From positions 1-64,000 of the forward strand of contig PNMW01000041.1 of the NCBI GenBank assembly GCA_013823855.1: 64,000 nt of DNA, in the 5' to 3' direction. The notes under the pieces were generated by a model that was not told where the DNA came from, did not search any database, and was given only the letters and a program-made list of their open reading frames with translations. Below are positions 1 to 8,812 of this stretch, one piece after another. Each line of letters opens with the position of its first letter. Position 1 is the stretch's first letter. The position numbers and the translations under genes are program-made. The stretch comes from Lysobacteraceae bacterium. GTDB taxonomy: Bacteria > Pseudomonadota > Gammaproteobacteria > Nevskiales > Nevskiaceae.

Positions 1-99
1 CTGGTCAACATGATCGAGACGCAGCGCGCCTACGAGATGAATTCGAAGGCGATCTCGACCACCGACCAGATGCTGCAGTACATCGGGCAGAACCTCTGA
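1..99 (+). CDS. flgG: Flagellar distal rod protein FlgG, C-terminal end (partial)
   Basis: Only the last 32 codons are in the window; the gene starts upstream. The peptide contains [13 protein letters not shown] and ends in [11 protein letters not shown], the typical C-terminal helix of rod and hook proteins of the FlgG type, which packs in the core of the flagellar axial structure. The stop codon TGA shares one base with the ATG of flgH, so the two genes are translationally coupled. The following flgH-flgI-flgJ-flgK-flgL order supports FlgG rather than another axial protein. FlgG forms the distal rod, which crosses the periplasm and outer-membrane bushing. Confidence 0.93.
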   Translation: MVNMIETQRAYEMNSKAISTTDQMLQYIGQNL

Positions 100-758
100 T
101 GCGTGCCGGCTGGGCCATCGTTGCCGCGGCGCTGCTGGCCAGCGGCTGCAGCAGCCTGTCGCCGCGGGTGTCGTTCGGCGACGACCGGCCGCAGCCGGTG
201 CCGATCCCGTTGCCGCAGGGCATGCCCAGCGAAGGCGCGATCTTCAGCGACGGCCAGTCGATGGCCCTGTTCGAGGACGCCAAGGCCCGCAACGTCGGCG
301 ATCTGGTCACCATCCTGCTGATCGAGAACACCCAGGCGCAGAAGTCGGCGCAGACCAGTACCTCGAAGGCCTCCGACGTCAATCTGACCGACATCACCGT
401 CCTCGGCCGTCCGATTGGGGTCAACACCGGCATCAGCGGCGAGCGCAGTGCCAAGGGCGGTGGCGATTCCCGGCAGAGCAACAGCCTCGACGGCAGCGTC
501 ACCGCGGTGGTCGTCGGACGGCTGCCGAACGGCCTGCTGCAGATCCGCGGCGAGAAGCAGGTCGAGCTGAACCAGGGTTCGGAAACGCTGTTCATCGACG
601 GGGTGGTCCGGCCGATCGACATCCTGTCGAACAACACCGTGTCGTCCGACAAGGTCGGCAATGCCCGCGTCTCGTACAAGGGCCGCGGCGCGCTGGCCGA
701 TGCCAACTCGCAGGGCTGGCTGACGCGCTTCTTCAATTCCCCGTGGTTCCCGTTCTGA
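99..758 (+). CDS. flgH: Flagellar L-ring protein FlgH (lipoprotein)
   Basis: FlgH builds the outer-membrane L-ring, the bushing around the flagellar rod. The 219-residue product has a short hydrophobic signal ending in a lipobox (A-S-G-C, lipidated Cys17), and the family's middle region is visible ([20 protein letters not shown], then [21 protein letters not shown]). The C-terminus ends in NSPWFPF, close to the usual FlgH end. Length matches the family. The ATG overlaps the flgG stop by one base, and flgI follows closely, so this is one operon. FlgH acts with FlgI (P-ring) and FlgG. Confidence 0.97.
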   Translation: MRAGWAIVAAALLASGCSSLSPRVSFGDDRPQPVPIPLPQGMPSEGAIFSDGQSMALFEDAKARNVGDLVTILLIENTQAQKSAQTSTSKASDVNLTDITVLGRPIGVNTGISGERSAKGGGDSRQSNSLDGSVTAVVVGRLPNGLLQIRGEKQVELNQGSETLFIDGVVRPIDILSNNTVSSDKVGNARVSYKGRGALADANSQGWLTRFFNSPWFPF

Positions 759-775
759 ACGCCCCGAGCGCCCCG

Positions 776-1900
776 ATGAGCACCATGCGCGTCGCCTTCC
801 ACGTCATCGCCGGCCTGTGCCTGCTGCTGGCGATCGCCGTTCTCAATGTCGCGAAGGCCGAGCGGGTCAAGGACCTCGCCAACGTCGCCGGCGTGCGCTC
901 GAATCCGCTGGTCGGCTACGGCCTGGTGGTCGGCCTCGACGGCACCGGCGACCAGACCTCCCAGGCGCCGTTCACCGTGCAGAGCCTGAAGGCGATGCTG
1001 GCCCAGCTCGGCGTCACCGTGCCGCCCAACGTCAATCCGCAGCTCAAGAACGTGGCGGCGGTGGCGATCAATGCCGAGCTGCCGCCGTTCGCCAAGCCGG
1101 GCCAGAACATCGACGTCACCGTGTCGTCGATCGGCAACTCCGGTTCGCTTCGCGGCGGCACCCTGCTGATGGCGCCGCTGAAGGGCGCTGACGGCCAGAT
1201 CTATGCGATCGCCCAGGGCAATGTCGTGGTCGGCGGCCTCGGCGTGTCGGCCAAGGACGGTTCGCGCGTCACCATCAACGTGCCGAGCGCCGGCCGGGTG
1301 CCGGGTGGGGCGATCGTCGAACGCAGCGTGCCGGCGACCTTCGGCGCCTCGCCCGAACTGCGGCTCGATCTGCGCACCTCCGATTTCACCACCGCGACAA
1401 GGCTCGCCGCCGGCATCAACCTGGCGCTCGGCAGCGAGATGGCCCGCGCCATCGATCCGGTGACGGTCACCGTGCAGGCGCCGGCCGATCCGAACGCCCG
1501 CGTCGCCTTCATGGCCCAGCTGGAAAGCCTCGACATCGCCCCGGGCGATGCCCCGGCGCGGGTGATCGTCAATTCGCGCACCGGCACCGTGGTGATCTCG
1601 TCGCTGGTCCGGGTGCTGCCGGCGGCGGTATCGCATGGGTCCCTGAGCGTCACGATCAGCGAAAAGCCGCAGGTCAGCCAGCCGGCGCCGTTCTCGCAGG
1701 GCGAAACCACGGTGGTGCCGCGCTCGCAGATCGACGTGACCTCGGGGGCCAAGCCGGCCTTCGTGTTCGATGGCGGCACCAGCCTCGACGACATCGTCCG
1801 CGCGATCAATCTGGTCGGCGCCGCGCCGGGCGATCTGGTGGCGATCCTCGAAGCGCTGCGCGCCGCCGGTGCGCTGCGCGCCGAGCTGGTGGTGATCTGA
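776..1900 (+). CDS. flgI: Flagellar P-ring protein FlgI
   Basis: FlgI forms the periplasmic P-ring in the peptidoglycan layer. I start at the ATG at 776, 17 bases after the flgH stop, because it gives a clean Sec signal (hydrophobic segment, cleavage after VAKA, mature start near [11 protein letters not shown]). An in-frame GTG at 743 would add 11 residues in front of the signal and overlap flgH. The conserved start of mature FlgI is evident ([19 protein letters not shown]), as is the C-terminal stretch on P-ring assembly ([18 protein letters not shown]). The product is 374 residues, normal for the family. The stop overlaps the flgJ ATG by one base. Confidence 0.97.
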   Translation: MSTMRVAFHVIAGLCLLLAIAVLNVAKAERVKDLANVAGVRSNPLVGYGLVVGLDGTGDQTSQAPFTVQSLKAMLAQLGVTVPPNVNPQLKNVAAVAINAELPPFAKPGQNIDVTVSSIGNSGSLRGGTLLMAPLKGADGQIYAIAQGNVVVGGLGVSAKDGSRVTINVPSAGRVPGGAIVERSVPATFGASPELRLDLRTSDFTTATRLAAGINLALGSEMARAIDPVTVTVQAPADPNARVAFMAQLESLDIAPGDAPARVIVNSRTGTVVISSLVRVLPAAVSHGSLSVTISEKPQVSQPAPFSQGETTVVPRSQIDVTSGAKPAFVFDGGTSLDDIVRAINLVGAAPGDLVAILEALRAAGALRAELVVI

Positions 1901-2832
1901 TGGCCGGCGCGCCGCTCCGTTCGGCAGTCAACGCGTCGCCGATCGATGCGACCGACTTCAACCAGTACGCGAGGCTGCGCGCCGGGGCCAGGGGCAATGA
2001 CGCCGACACGGTTCGCCAGGTCGCGCGCCAGTTCGAAGCGCTGTTCACCCAGATGCTGCTGAAGGCCTCGCACGGCGAGGATTCCGGCGCCAACGACCTG
2101 CTCGGCGGCTCGGGCAGCGACACCTACCGCGATCTCTACGATCAGCAGATGGCCGGCCAGCTGTCATCCGGAAAAGGCCTGGGCCTGGCCGACCTGCTGA
2201 CCCGCCAGCTGCTCGGCAAGGCGGCACCGGAAGCGGCCGACCCGGCGACGATCCAGGCCTTGCACCGCGCGCCGCTGCGCCATGCCGGCGTCGACAACCT
2301 GCCGCCTCTGAAGTCGGCCGAGCGGCCGACCACGGCCAATGCCTTCGTCGATGCGATCACCCCGCATGCCGAGAAGGCGGCGAAGGCGCTCGGCATTCCG
2401 GCCCGGGTGCTGGTCGCCCAGGCCGCACTCGAAACCGGCTGGGGAAGCCGGCAGATCAGGAATGCCGATGGCAGCGACAGCCACAACCTGTTCGGCATCA
2501 AGGCCAGCCGCGGCTGGGACGGCGCGACCGCCAGCAGCCTGACCCACGAGTACGAAGGCGGCGAGCAGCGCAGCGAGCGCGCCGAGTTCCGGTCCTACGC
2601 CTCGGTCGGCGAAGCCTTCGACGATTACGTCAGCTTCATCAAGGACAACCCGCGCTACGCCGATGCCTTGCGCAATGGCGGCAGCGCGACCCAGTACGCG
2701 CAGGGCCTGCAGAAAGCCGGCTATGCGACCGATCCGGCCTATGCCGCGAAGATCGCCCGGATCGCCTACGGCAAGACCATGAACGCGTCGCTCGACGCGT
2801 CCGGAAACGATCTGGCGGGGCGGACCCTGTGA
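1900..2832 (+). CDS. flgJ: Flagellar rod-assembly protein / peptidoglycan hydrolase FlgJ
   Basis: FlgJ is a two-domain protein: an N-terminal rod-cap domain (about residues 35-105, with VARQFEALFTQMLLKASH) and a C-terminal GH73 glucosaminidase domain (about 150-300) that opens the peptidoglycan for the rod. The likely catalytic acid is Glu178 in AQAALETGWG, followed by the NLFGIKA motif of this family. The 310-residue length is normal for the dual-domain form of beta/gammaproteobacteria. There is no signal peptide, consistent with export by the flagellar secretion apparatus. The start codon overlaps the flgI stop; flgK follows after 82 bases. Confidence 0.97.
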   Translation: MAGAPLRSAVNASPIDATDFNQYARLRAGARGNDADTVRQVARQFEALFTQMLLKASHGEDSGANDLLGGSGSDTYRDLYDQQMAGQLSSGKGLGLADLLTRQLLGKAAPEAADPATIQALHRAPLRHAGVDNLPPLKSAERPTTANAFVDAITPHAEKAAKALGIPARVLVAQAALETGWGSRQIRNADGSDSHNLFGIKASRGWDGATASSLTHEYEGGEQRSERAEFRSYASVGEAFDDYVSFIKDNPRYADALRNGGSATQYAQGLQKAGYATDPAYAAKIARIAYGKTMNASLDASGNDLAGRTL

Positions 2833-2914
2833 GCGCCGCACGCCAGCAAAATGGCGCGGACCGGCGGCCGGCACCGCGCGGCAGCCGTGGCACCGAACCT
2901 GCAGGAACCCGGTC

Positions 2915-4798
2915 ATGAGCGACATCCTCGGCATCGGCATTTCCGCACTGCTGGCCAACCGCAGCGGTCTCGACGTCACCGGCCACAACATCGCCAACGT
3001 CAATACCGCCGGCTATTCGCGGCAGCGGCTGGACCTGAGCAACCGGATCGGCGCGGTCACCTCGTATGGCTTCGCCGGCAACGGCGTCACCGTGCGCGGC
3101 GTCGAACGGCTGTCCGACAGTTTCGTGTTCGCCCGCGAGATCGCCGGCACGGCCTCGCTGTCGCGGGTCGAGACGTTCACCACCGAAGCCAAGCGCACCG
3201 ATGCGCTGCTGTCCGATGCCGACACCGGCCTTGGCACCACGCTGAGCAGCTTCTTCGACAGCCTGTCGGTGATGGCGACCACGCCGTCGTCGACCGCGAC
3301 CCGGCAGACGGTGATCACCGCCGCCGAAGCGCTGGCCGGCCGCTTCAACGATCTGCAGGGTCAGCTCGACGCCGACGAACGTTCGATCAACAGCCGGATC
3401 AGCCAGACCGTCACCGAGATCAACAACTACGCGTCGACCATCGCCAGTCTCAACGACCGCATCTCGATGGCGCTCGGCGCCTCCGGCGGCAAGCCGCCGA
3501 ACGATCTGGTCGACCAGCGCGCACAGGCCATCCGCGAGCTGTCGCAGCGGGTGTCGGTCAGCACGGTGGAGCAGGACGACGGCTCGCTGAACGTGTTCGT
3601 GGCCAACGGCCAGAGTCTGGTCGTCGGCACCACCACCAGCGCGCTCGGCACCCGGCCCAACGAATTCGATTCCGCGCGCACCGAAGTGACCGTGCAGGGC
3701 GGGGCGGTGATCAGCGGCCAGGTTGGCGGCGGCACGCTGGGCGGCCTGCTCGACACCCGTCGCGAAATCCTCGATCCGGCGCGCGAGAAGCTCGGCCGCA
3801 TCGCCATCACGCTGTCGGACACGGTCAACGCCCAGCAGGCCAGGGGCGTCGACCAGAACGGCAACTTCGGCGGCCCGCTGTTCACGCCGCTGGCCGGCGC
3901 GGCCTCGGCGTCGTCGCGCAACAGCGGCAGCGCCGCGGTAACGGTCGGCTTCGCCGATGCCACCCAGCTCGACGGCAAGCCGTACCAGCTGAGCTTCGAC
4001 GGCAGCGTCTGGTCGCTGACCGATGCCTCGACGGGGGCGGCTGTCCCGTTCACCGGCAGTGGCACCGCGACCGATCCCTTCGTCGCCCGCGGCCTGAGCA
4101 TGTCGGTATCGACGGGCGCTGCGGCCGGCGACAAGTTCCTGGTCCAGCCGGGCCGCCGGGCCGCCGGGCAGCTGGCGGTGGCGATCGACAATCCTGCGCA
4201 GCTCGCCGCCGCCGCGCCGATCAAGGCCGGAGCCGCGACCGGCAACACCGGCAGCGGCACGATCACGCCGGGCGTGGTCACCGATGTGACCAACCCGGCG
4301 CTGCGCGACCCGGTCAGCATCCAGTTCACCGGCCCGGGCAGCTATTCGATCAACGGCAGCGGCGCGTTCAGCTACACCGCCGGCCAGCCGATCAATGTCA
4401 ACGGCTGGCAGGTCGAGATTGCCGGCAGCCCGGCGACCGGCGACCGCTTCACCGTCGGCCCGACCGGCGCCAACAGCGGCGACGACCGCAACGCCCGCCT
4501 GCTGTCCGGCATCGCCACCCAGGCATTGCTCGACGGCGGCCTGAACACGCTGACCGCGGCCAATGGCCAGCTGGTGCAGCAGGTCGGCTCGAAGGCGCAG
4601 ACAGCACAATTGCAGCTCGACGCCCAGACCGCGCTGGCCTCGCAGACGGTCAGCGAGCGCAACTCGCTGTCCGGCGTCAATCTCGACGAGGAAGCCGCCG
4701 ATCTGCTGCGCTGGCAGCAGGCCTATCAGGCCTCGGCGCAGATCATCGCCACCGCCAGCACGGTGTTCGATTCGCTGCTGGCGGCGACCCGTCGCTGA
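2915..4798 (+). CDS. flgK: Flagellar hook-associated protein 1 FlgK
   Basis: FlgK (HAP1) joins the hook to the filament. The N-terminus carries the rod/hook signature (ISALLANRSGLDVTGHNIAN, then NTAGYSRQR), and the C-terminus has the paired helix (SGVNLDEEAADLLRWQQAYQ, then ASAQIIATASTVFDSLL) of axial proteins. The 627 residues include a long, Gly/Ala/Thr-rich middle (about residues 330-510) typical of the surface-exposed, variable domains of FlgK. It lies between flgJ and flgL, 14 bases upstream of flgL, as in other polar-flagellate gammaproteobacteria. Confidence 0.97.
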   Translation: MSDILGIGISALLANRSGLDVTGHNIANVNTAGYSRQRLDLSNRIGAVTSYGFAGNGVTVRGVERLSDSFVFAREIAGTASLSRVETFTTEAKRTDALLSDADTGLGTTLSSFFDSLSVMATTPSSTATRQTVITAAEALAGRFNDLQGQLDADERSINSRISQTVTEINNYASTIASLNDRISMALGASGGKPPNDLVDQRAQAIRELSQRVSVSTVEQDDGSLNVFVANGQSLVVGTTTSALGTRPNEFDSARTEVTVQGGAVISGQVGGGTLGGLLDTRREILDPAREKLGRIAITLSDTVNAQQARGVDQNGNFGGPLFTPLAGAASASSRNSGSAAVTVGFADATQLDGKPYQLSFDGSVWSLTDASTGAAVPFTGSGTATDPFVARGLSMSVSTGAAAGDKFLVQPGRRAAGQLAVAIDNPAQLAAAAPIKAGAATGNTGSGTITPGVVTDVTNPALRDPVSIQFTGPGSYSINGSGAFSYTAGQPINVNGWQVEIAGSPATGDRFTVGPTGANSGDDRNARLLSGIATQALLDGGLNTLTAANGQLVQQVGSKAQTAQLQLDAQTALASQTVSERNSLSGVNLDEEAADLLRWQQAYQASAQIIATASTVFDSLLAATRR

Positions 4799-4812
4799 TC
4801 GGAGTCCCTGCC

Positions 4813-6009
4813 ATGAGAGTCTCGACCGCCGACTTCTATCGCCAGAGCATCGTCTCGCTGCAGCGGCAGCAGTCGCTGGCGCTGCACACCCAGAACCAGC
4901 TGTCGTCGGGCAGCAAGCTGCAGACTGCGGCCGACGATCCGACCGGTGCCGCCCATGGCCTGTCGCTGGATCAGACGCGGGTCGCCAACCAGCGTTACAC
5001 CGAGAACACCAAGGCGCTGACCGAGCGGCTGGGGCTTGCGGAGAACGCGCTGTCCGGCATCAGCGAAACCCTGAACCGGGTACGCGAGCGGGCGCTGCAG
5101 GGCAATGGCGGCACGCTCAGCGATTCCGATCGCGCCAGCATCGCTGCCGACCTTCGCCAGTCGCTCGACACGCTGGTCGACTACGCCAATGCCGCCGACG
5201 GCGAAGGCCGCTACCTGTTTGCCGGCAGCAACGATGCCAATGCCCCGTTCGCGCTGACCAGCGGCGGCACCCAGTTCAGCGGCGACGATGTGATCCGCCA
5301 GGTGCAGATCGGCCCGAACCGCGCCGTCGCCTCCAGCGACAGCGGCGCCGACGTGTTCCTGCGCCAGCGCGCCGGCAACGGCACGTTCAGCGTCGCCGTC
5401 ACGGCCAGCAACACCGGCACCGCGACGATCGCCACGGCGCGGGTATCGGACGCGGCGGCCTGGGACGGCGGCAGCTATTCCCTGAGTTTCACCGGCGGCA
5501 GCTACAGCGTGCAGGACGGCGGCGGCAACGTCGTCGCCAGCGGCGCTTACGCCGCTGGCCAGACGATCCGCTTCCGCGGTGCCGATCTGACCGTGAGCGG
5601 CGCGCCGGCCGACGGCGACAGCTTCTCGATCACGCCGAGCACGCAGCAGGACCTGTTCCAGACGGTGCGCGACCTGATCACGCTGTTCGACACGCCGACC
5701 AGCGCCAGTCCGGCCGCCCGCGCCCAGGTGCAGACCGGTGTGCTCGACAAGCTCGGCGCGCTGGAATCCGCGCAAAGCAAGGTGATCGACATCCGGGCCC
5801 GGCTCGGTGCCCGGCTGGTGGCGGCGGACGACGCCGAGAACCAGTTGTCGTCACAGCGGGTGAAGATCGACGAGGCGCTGTCCGGCATCCGCGACATCGA
5901 CTACGCCGAAGCGGCCAGCCGCCTGACCCAGCAGCTGACCGGCCTGCAGGCGGCGCAGCAGTCGTTCGCGAAGATCCAGGGCCTGAGCCTCTTCGACTAT
6001 CTGCGCTGA
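4813..6009 (+). CDS. flgL: Flagellar hook-associated protein 3 FlgL
   Basis: FlgL (HAP3) is the second junction protein, linking FlgK to flagellin. The chosen ATG at 4813 gives MRVSTADFYRQSIVSLQRQQ, the normal flagellin-like N-terminus. The product is 398 residues, and the flagellin-type coiled N- and C-terminal regions are clear (LSSGSKLQTAADDPTGAA; C-terminal EAASRLTQQLTGLQAAQQS). The frame is open far upstream through flgK, but that is a GC-driven shadow. Flagellin genes are not found downstream; the next gene is convergent, so flgL is the last gene of this flagellar operon. Confidence 0.97.
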   Translation: MRVSTADFYRQSIVSLQRQQSLALHTQNQLSSGSKLQTAADDPTGAAHGLSLDQTRVANQRYTENTKALTERLGLAENALSGISETLNRVRERALQGNGGTLSDSDRASIAADLRQSLDTLVDYANAADGEGRYLFAGSNDANAPFALTSGGTQFSGDDVIRQVQIGPNRAVASSDSGADVFLRQRAGNGTFSVAVTASNTGTATIATARVSDAAAWDGGSYSLSFTGGSYSVQDGGGNVVASGAYAAGQTIRFRGADLTVSGAPADGDSFSITPSTQQDLFQTVRDLITLFDTPTSASPAARAQVQTGVLDKLGALESAQSKVIDIRARLGARLVAADDAENQLSSQRVKIDEALSGIRDIDYAEAASRLTQQLTGLQAAQQSFAKIQGLSLFDYLR

Positions 6010-6034
6010 ACCGGGCCGCGGACGCGGCGGATGT

Positions 6035-6430
6035 TCAGGCTGGCGGCTCGTGACAGACCACGCAGAGCTTGTTGCCTTCGGTGTCGCGGAAATAGGCGCC
6101 GTAGTAATGCGGGTGGTATTCCGGCCGCAGCCCCGGCGGGCCTTCGCAGCGACCGCCGTTGGCGAGTGCGACGGCATGGGCACGATCGACCGTCTGCCGG
6201 TTGCCGGCGTTCAGCGCGGTCATCTGGCCGTTGCCCGGCCGATGCGGCTGGCCGTCCTGCGGCGTGCCGATCAGGAACAGCGGCCGCGGTCCCGGCCGTG
6301 ACTGCCAGCCGGCCCAGGGCCGTGCGGGATCGCAGAAACGCTCGGCGACCCCGAGCACCGGCATCAGCTTGCGGTAGAAGGCGAGGGCGCGGTCGAACTG
6401 ACTGACGCCGACGAAGACGTGCGACAACAT
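6035..6430 (-). CDS. VOC (glyoxalase/bleomycin-resistance-like) family protein
   Basis: A 131-residue single-domain protein of the vicinal-oxygen-chelate fold. It begins LSHVFVGVSQFDRALAFYRKL and ends HYYGAYFRDTEGNKLCVVCH, the two beta-alpha-beta-beta-beta signatures of this superfamily. Small VOC proteins of this type act as dioxygenases, isomerases or binding proteins, and substrate cannot be read from the sequence. The ATG at 6430 was chosen because the VOC fold starts there; upstream codons are unlike it. It runs toward flgL with a 25-base gap and is divergent from the epoxide hydrolase gene, with a 209-base shared upstream region. Confidence 0.85.
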   Translation of the reverse strand: MLSHVFVGVSQFDRALAFYRKLMPVLGVAERFCDPARPWAGWQSRPGPRPLFLIGTPQDGQPHRPGNGQMTALNAGNRQTVDRAHAVALANGGRCEGPPGLRPEYHPHYYGAYFRDTEGNKLCVVCHEPPA

Positions 6431-6639
6431 GGTTTCGTCCTGTACGGGTGGCTGCTGAGCGGACCCGGCGACGCGCGGGGCGCATGCCGGATGCGCAGCG
6501 GGTGCTGGCAGCCGGCAGTCTCGCAAATCCGGGCCGCTTTCCGGGCGCCCCATCGCCCGTGAACCCGGCGGCCGTACCTGCGCGCTCGACCGCATTCGGC
6601 TTACGCTGTGCTGCCCCTTTCGCCACCGCAAAACCCGTC

Positions 6640-7779
6640 ATGTCCCAATCGGTACAGCCGTTCCACCTCGCCATCCCCGACGCCGAACTCGCCGACCTGC
6701 GCCTGCGCCTCGAGCGGACCCGCTGGCCGGAGCGGGAGACGGTGGACGACTGGTCGCAGGGTGTGCCGCTGGCGCAGGGCCGGGCGCTGATCGAGCACTG
6801 GCACCGGCATTACGACTGGCGCCGCTGCGAGGCGCGGCTCAATGCGCTCGGCCAGTTCAGCACCGAGATCGAGGGCCTGCCGATCCACTTCCTGCATGCC
6901 CGCTCCAGGCACGAGCAGGCGCTGCCGATGCTGCTGAGCCACGGCTGGCCCGGCTCGGTGATCGAGTTCCTGAAGGTGATCGGCCCGCTGACCGATCCGA
7001 CCGCGCATGGCGGCAAGGCTGAGGACGCTTTCCATCTGGTGATTCCGTCGCTGCCCGGCTTCGGCTTTTCCGGCAAGCCGGCGGGTACCGGCTGGGGCGT
7101 TGCCAGGATCGCCGCCGCCTGGGCGACGCTGATGAAGCGGCTCGGCTACACGCGCTACGTCGCCCAGGGCGGCGACTGGGGCTCGGTGGTGACCACCCAG
7201 ATGGGCCGGCTGCAGCCTGACGGACTGGCCGCGATCCACGTCAATCTGCCGATCGTGCTGCCGGCGAAGCTGGACGGGCCGTTCAGCGATGGCGAGATCG
7301 CGATGCTCGACGCGCTGCGCGACTACGAGCGCTGGGACGCCGGCTATTCGAAGCAGCAGTCGACGCGGCCCCAGACGATCGGCTATGCGCTGGCCGATTC
7401 GCCGTCCGGGCAGGCGCTGTGGATCTACGAAAAGTTCTGGAAGTGGATGGACTGCAACGGCGATCCGCTGAGTCTGCTGTCGGCCGACGAGATTCTCGAC
7501 AACATCATGATGTACTGGCTCAGCAACAGTGCCGCGTCATCGGCGCGGCTGTACTGGGAAAGCTACGAGGGCGCGTTCGCTGCCGTGCCGCTGGCCCTGC
7601 CGGTCGGCTGCAGCGTGTTCGCCAGGGAAATCTATCGCGCGCCGCGCAGCTGGGTGGAGCGCTGCATGCCCCGGCTGATCCACTGGAACGAGCTCGACCG
7701 GGGCGGCCATTTCGCGGCCTTCGAGCAGCCGGCGCTGTTCATCGACGAACTGCGCAGCTGCTTCCGGACGCTGCGCTAG
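6640..7779 (+). CDS. Epoxide hydrolase (alpha/beta-hydrolase, EH N-terminal type)
   Basis: Predicted to add water to an epoxide to give a diol. The 379-residue protein opens with the epoxide-hydrolase N-terminal region (FHLAIPDAELADLRLRLERT, RWPE), then has the oxyanion-hole motif HGWPGS (101-106), the nucleophile elbow GGDWG with Asp179, and the C-terminal GGHFAAFEQP with the catalytic His at about 357. This matches microsomal/juvenile-hormone-type epoxide hydrolases. The ATG at 6640 was chosen at the start of the conserved domain; the frame stays open upstream. A P450 and its probable reductase lie next to it, so an oxidation-then-hydrolysis route is conceivable, but that is inference. Confidence 0.92.
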   Translation: MSQSVQPFHLAIPDAELADLRLRLERTRWPERETVDDWSQGVPLAQGRALIEHWHRHYDWRRCEARLNALGQFSTEIEGLPIHFLHARSRHEQALPMLLSHGWPGSVIEFLKVIGPLTDPTAHGGKAEDAFHLVIPSLPGFGFSGKPAGTGWGVARIAAAWATLMKRLGYTRYVAQGGDWGSVVTTQMGRLQPDGLAAIHVNLPIVLPAKLDGPFSDGEIAMLDALRDYERWDAGYSKQQSTRPQTIGYALADSPSGQALWIYEKFWKWMDCNGDPLSLLSADEILDNIMMYWLSNSAASSARLYWESYEGAFAAVPLALPVGCSVFAREIYRAPRSWVERCMPRLIHWNELDRGGHFAAFEQPALFIDELRSCFRTLR

Positions 7780-7818
7780 CTGCGGCTCCGCAGCTGTCGG
7801 CTGCGGAGCGGCGATCGG

Positions 7819-8595
7819 TCACTTCTCGACGAAGGCGCGCTCGAACACATAGTCGCCCGGCTCGCCGATGCCGGGGCTGACGACGAAGCCGCGCTTGTCG
7901 AGCATCGCCCGGGTGTCGGCGAGCATCGACGGGCTGCCGCAGATCATGCCGCGATCGGTGGCCGGGTTCAGCGGCGGCAGGCCGATGTCCTCGAACAGCT
8001 TGCCGGACTCGATCAAATCGGTCAGGCGGCCGCGGTTCCTGTACGGCTCGCGGGTGACGGTCGGGTAGTAGATGAGCTTGTCGCGGACCATCTCGCCGAT
8101 GAACTCGTCGTTCGGCAGGTCCTTCGTCAGGTAGTCCTGGTAGGCCAGCTCGCTGACCAGGCGCACGCCGTGGATCAGCACCACCTTGTCGAAGTGCTCA
8201 TAGGTTTCCGGGTCGCGGATGATGCTCATGAACGGGGCCAGTCCGGTGCCGGTGCCGAACAGGTAGAGGTTCTTGCCGGGCTTCAGGTCATGGATGATCA
8301 GCGTGCCGACCGGCTTGTCGGACACCAGGATCGGATCGCCGACCTTCAGATGCTGCAGCCGAGAAGTCAGCGGGCCGTCCTCGACCTTGATCGAGAAGAA
8401 CTCCAGTTCTTCGTGGTAGTTCGGGCTGGCGATCGAGTACGCGCGCACCAGCGGCTTGCCGTCGACGACCAGGCCGATCATCACGAAATGGCCGTTCTCG
8501 AAGCGCAGGCCGGAGGTCCTTGTGGTGCGGAAACTGAACAGGCTTTCGTTCCAGTGGTGAACGTGAGTGACGGTTTCGGTGAGGAACTTGGCCAT
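7819..8595 (-). CDS. fpr: Ferredoxin-NADP(+) reductase
   Basis: Moves electrons between NADPH and ferredoxin/flavodoxin using FAD. The 258-residue product has the FAD-binding RAYSIASPNY motif, the NADP-binding GTGTGLAPF motif, GVRLVSELAYQ and the C-terminal AFVEK end typical of the Azotobacter/Pseudomonas class of bacterial FNR. The ATG at 8595 was chosen for homology (MAKFLTETVTHVHHWNESLF). It lies 217 bases downstream of the P450 gene on the same strand. It could supply that P450 through a ferredoxin, but a ferredoxin gene is not in the window. In other bacteria Fpr is linked to oxidative stress. Confidence 0.95.
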   Translation of the reverse strand: MAKFLTETVTHVHHWNESLFSFRTTRTSGLRFENGHFVMIGLVVDGKPLVRAYSIASPNYHEELEFFSIKVEDGPLTSRLQHLKVGDPILVSDKPVGTLIIHDLKPGKNLYLFGTGTGLAPFMSIIRDPETYEHFDKVVLIHGVRLVSELAYQDYLTKDLPNDEFIGEMVRDKLIYYPTVTREPYRNRGRLTDLIESGKLFEDIGLPPLNPATDRGMICGSPSMLADTRAMLDKRGFVVSPGIGEPGDYVFERAFVEK

Positions 8596-8812
8596 GGTCT
8601 GCGGTGAGCGATTCGTCGGTGGGAAAGGGGATTGGGCTGCGGGCGGCGCTTGCGCCCGGCGATCGACGTCGCTGCGGCGACGCCCGCTGGTCGCTGGCTG
8701 GTGCATCCGGGGGATGCGGCATGACCCGACGGCGGCGACATTTTCACCGATCCAGCCGCCGCTGCGGGGTTCATATGCTTATTCGATTTCCGGAATGGCG
8801 CCGGAATCGGGC

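Noticed and set aside
743-775. GTG start for flgI at 743
   Set aside because: It would put a non-signal extension before the signal peptide and overlap flgH.
2851-4812. Open frame running through flgK ahead of flgL in the flgL frame
   Set aside because: The residues are low-complexity Arg/Pro/Gly and overlap flgK; FlgL starts cleanly at 4813.
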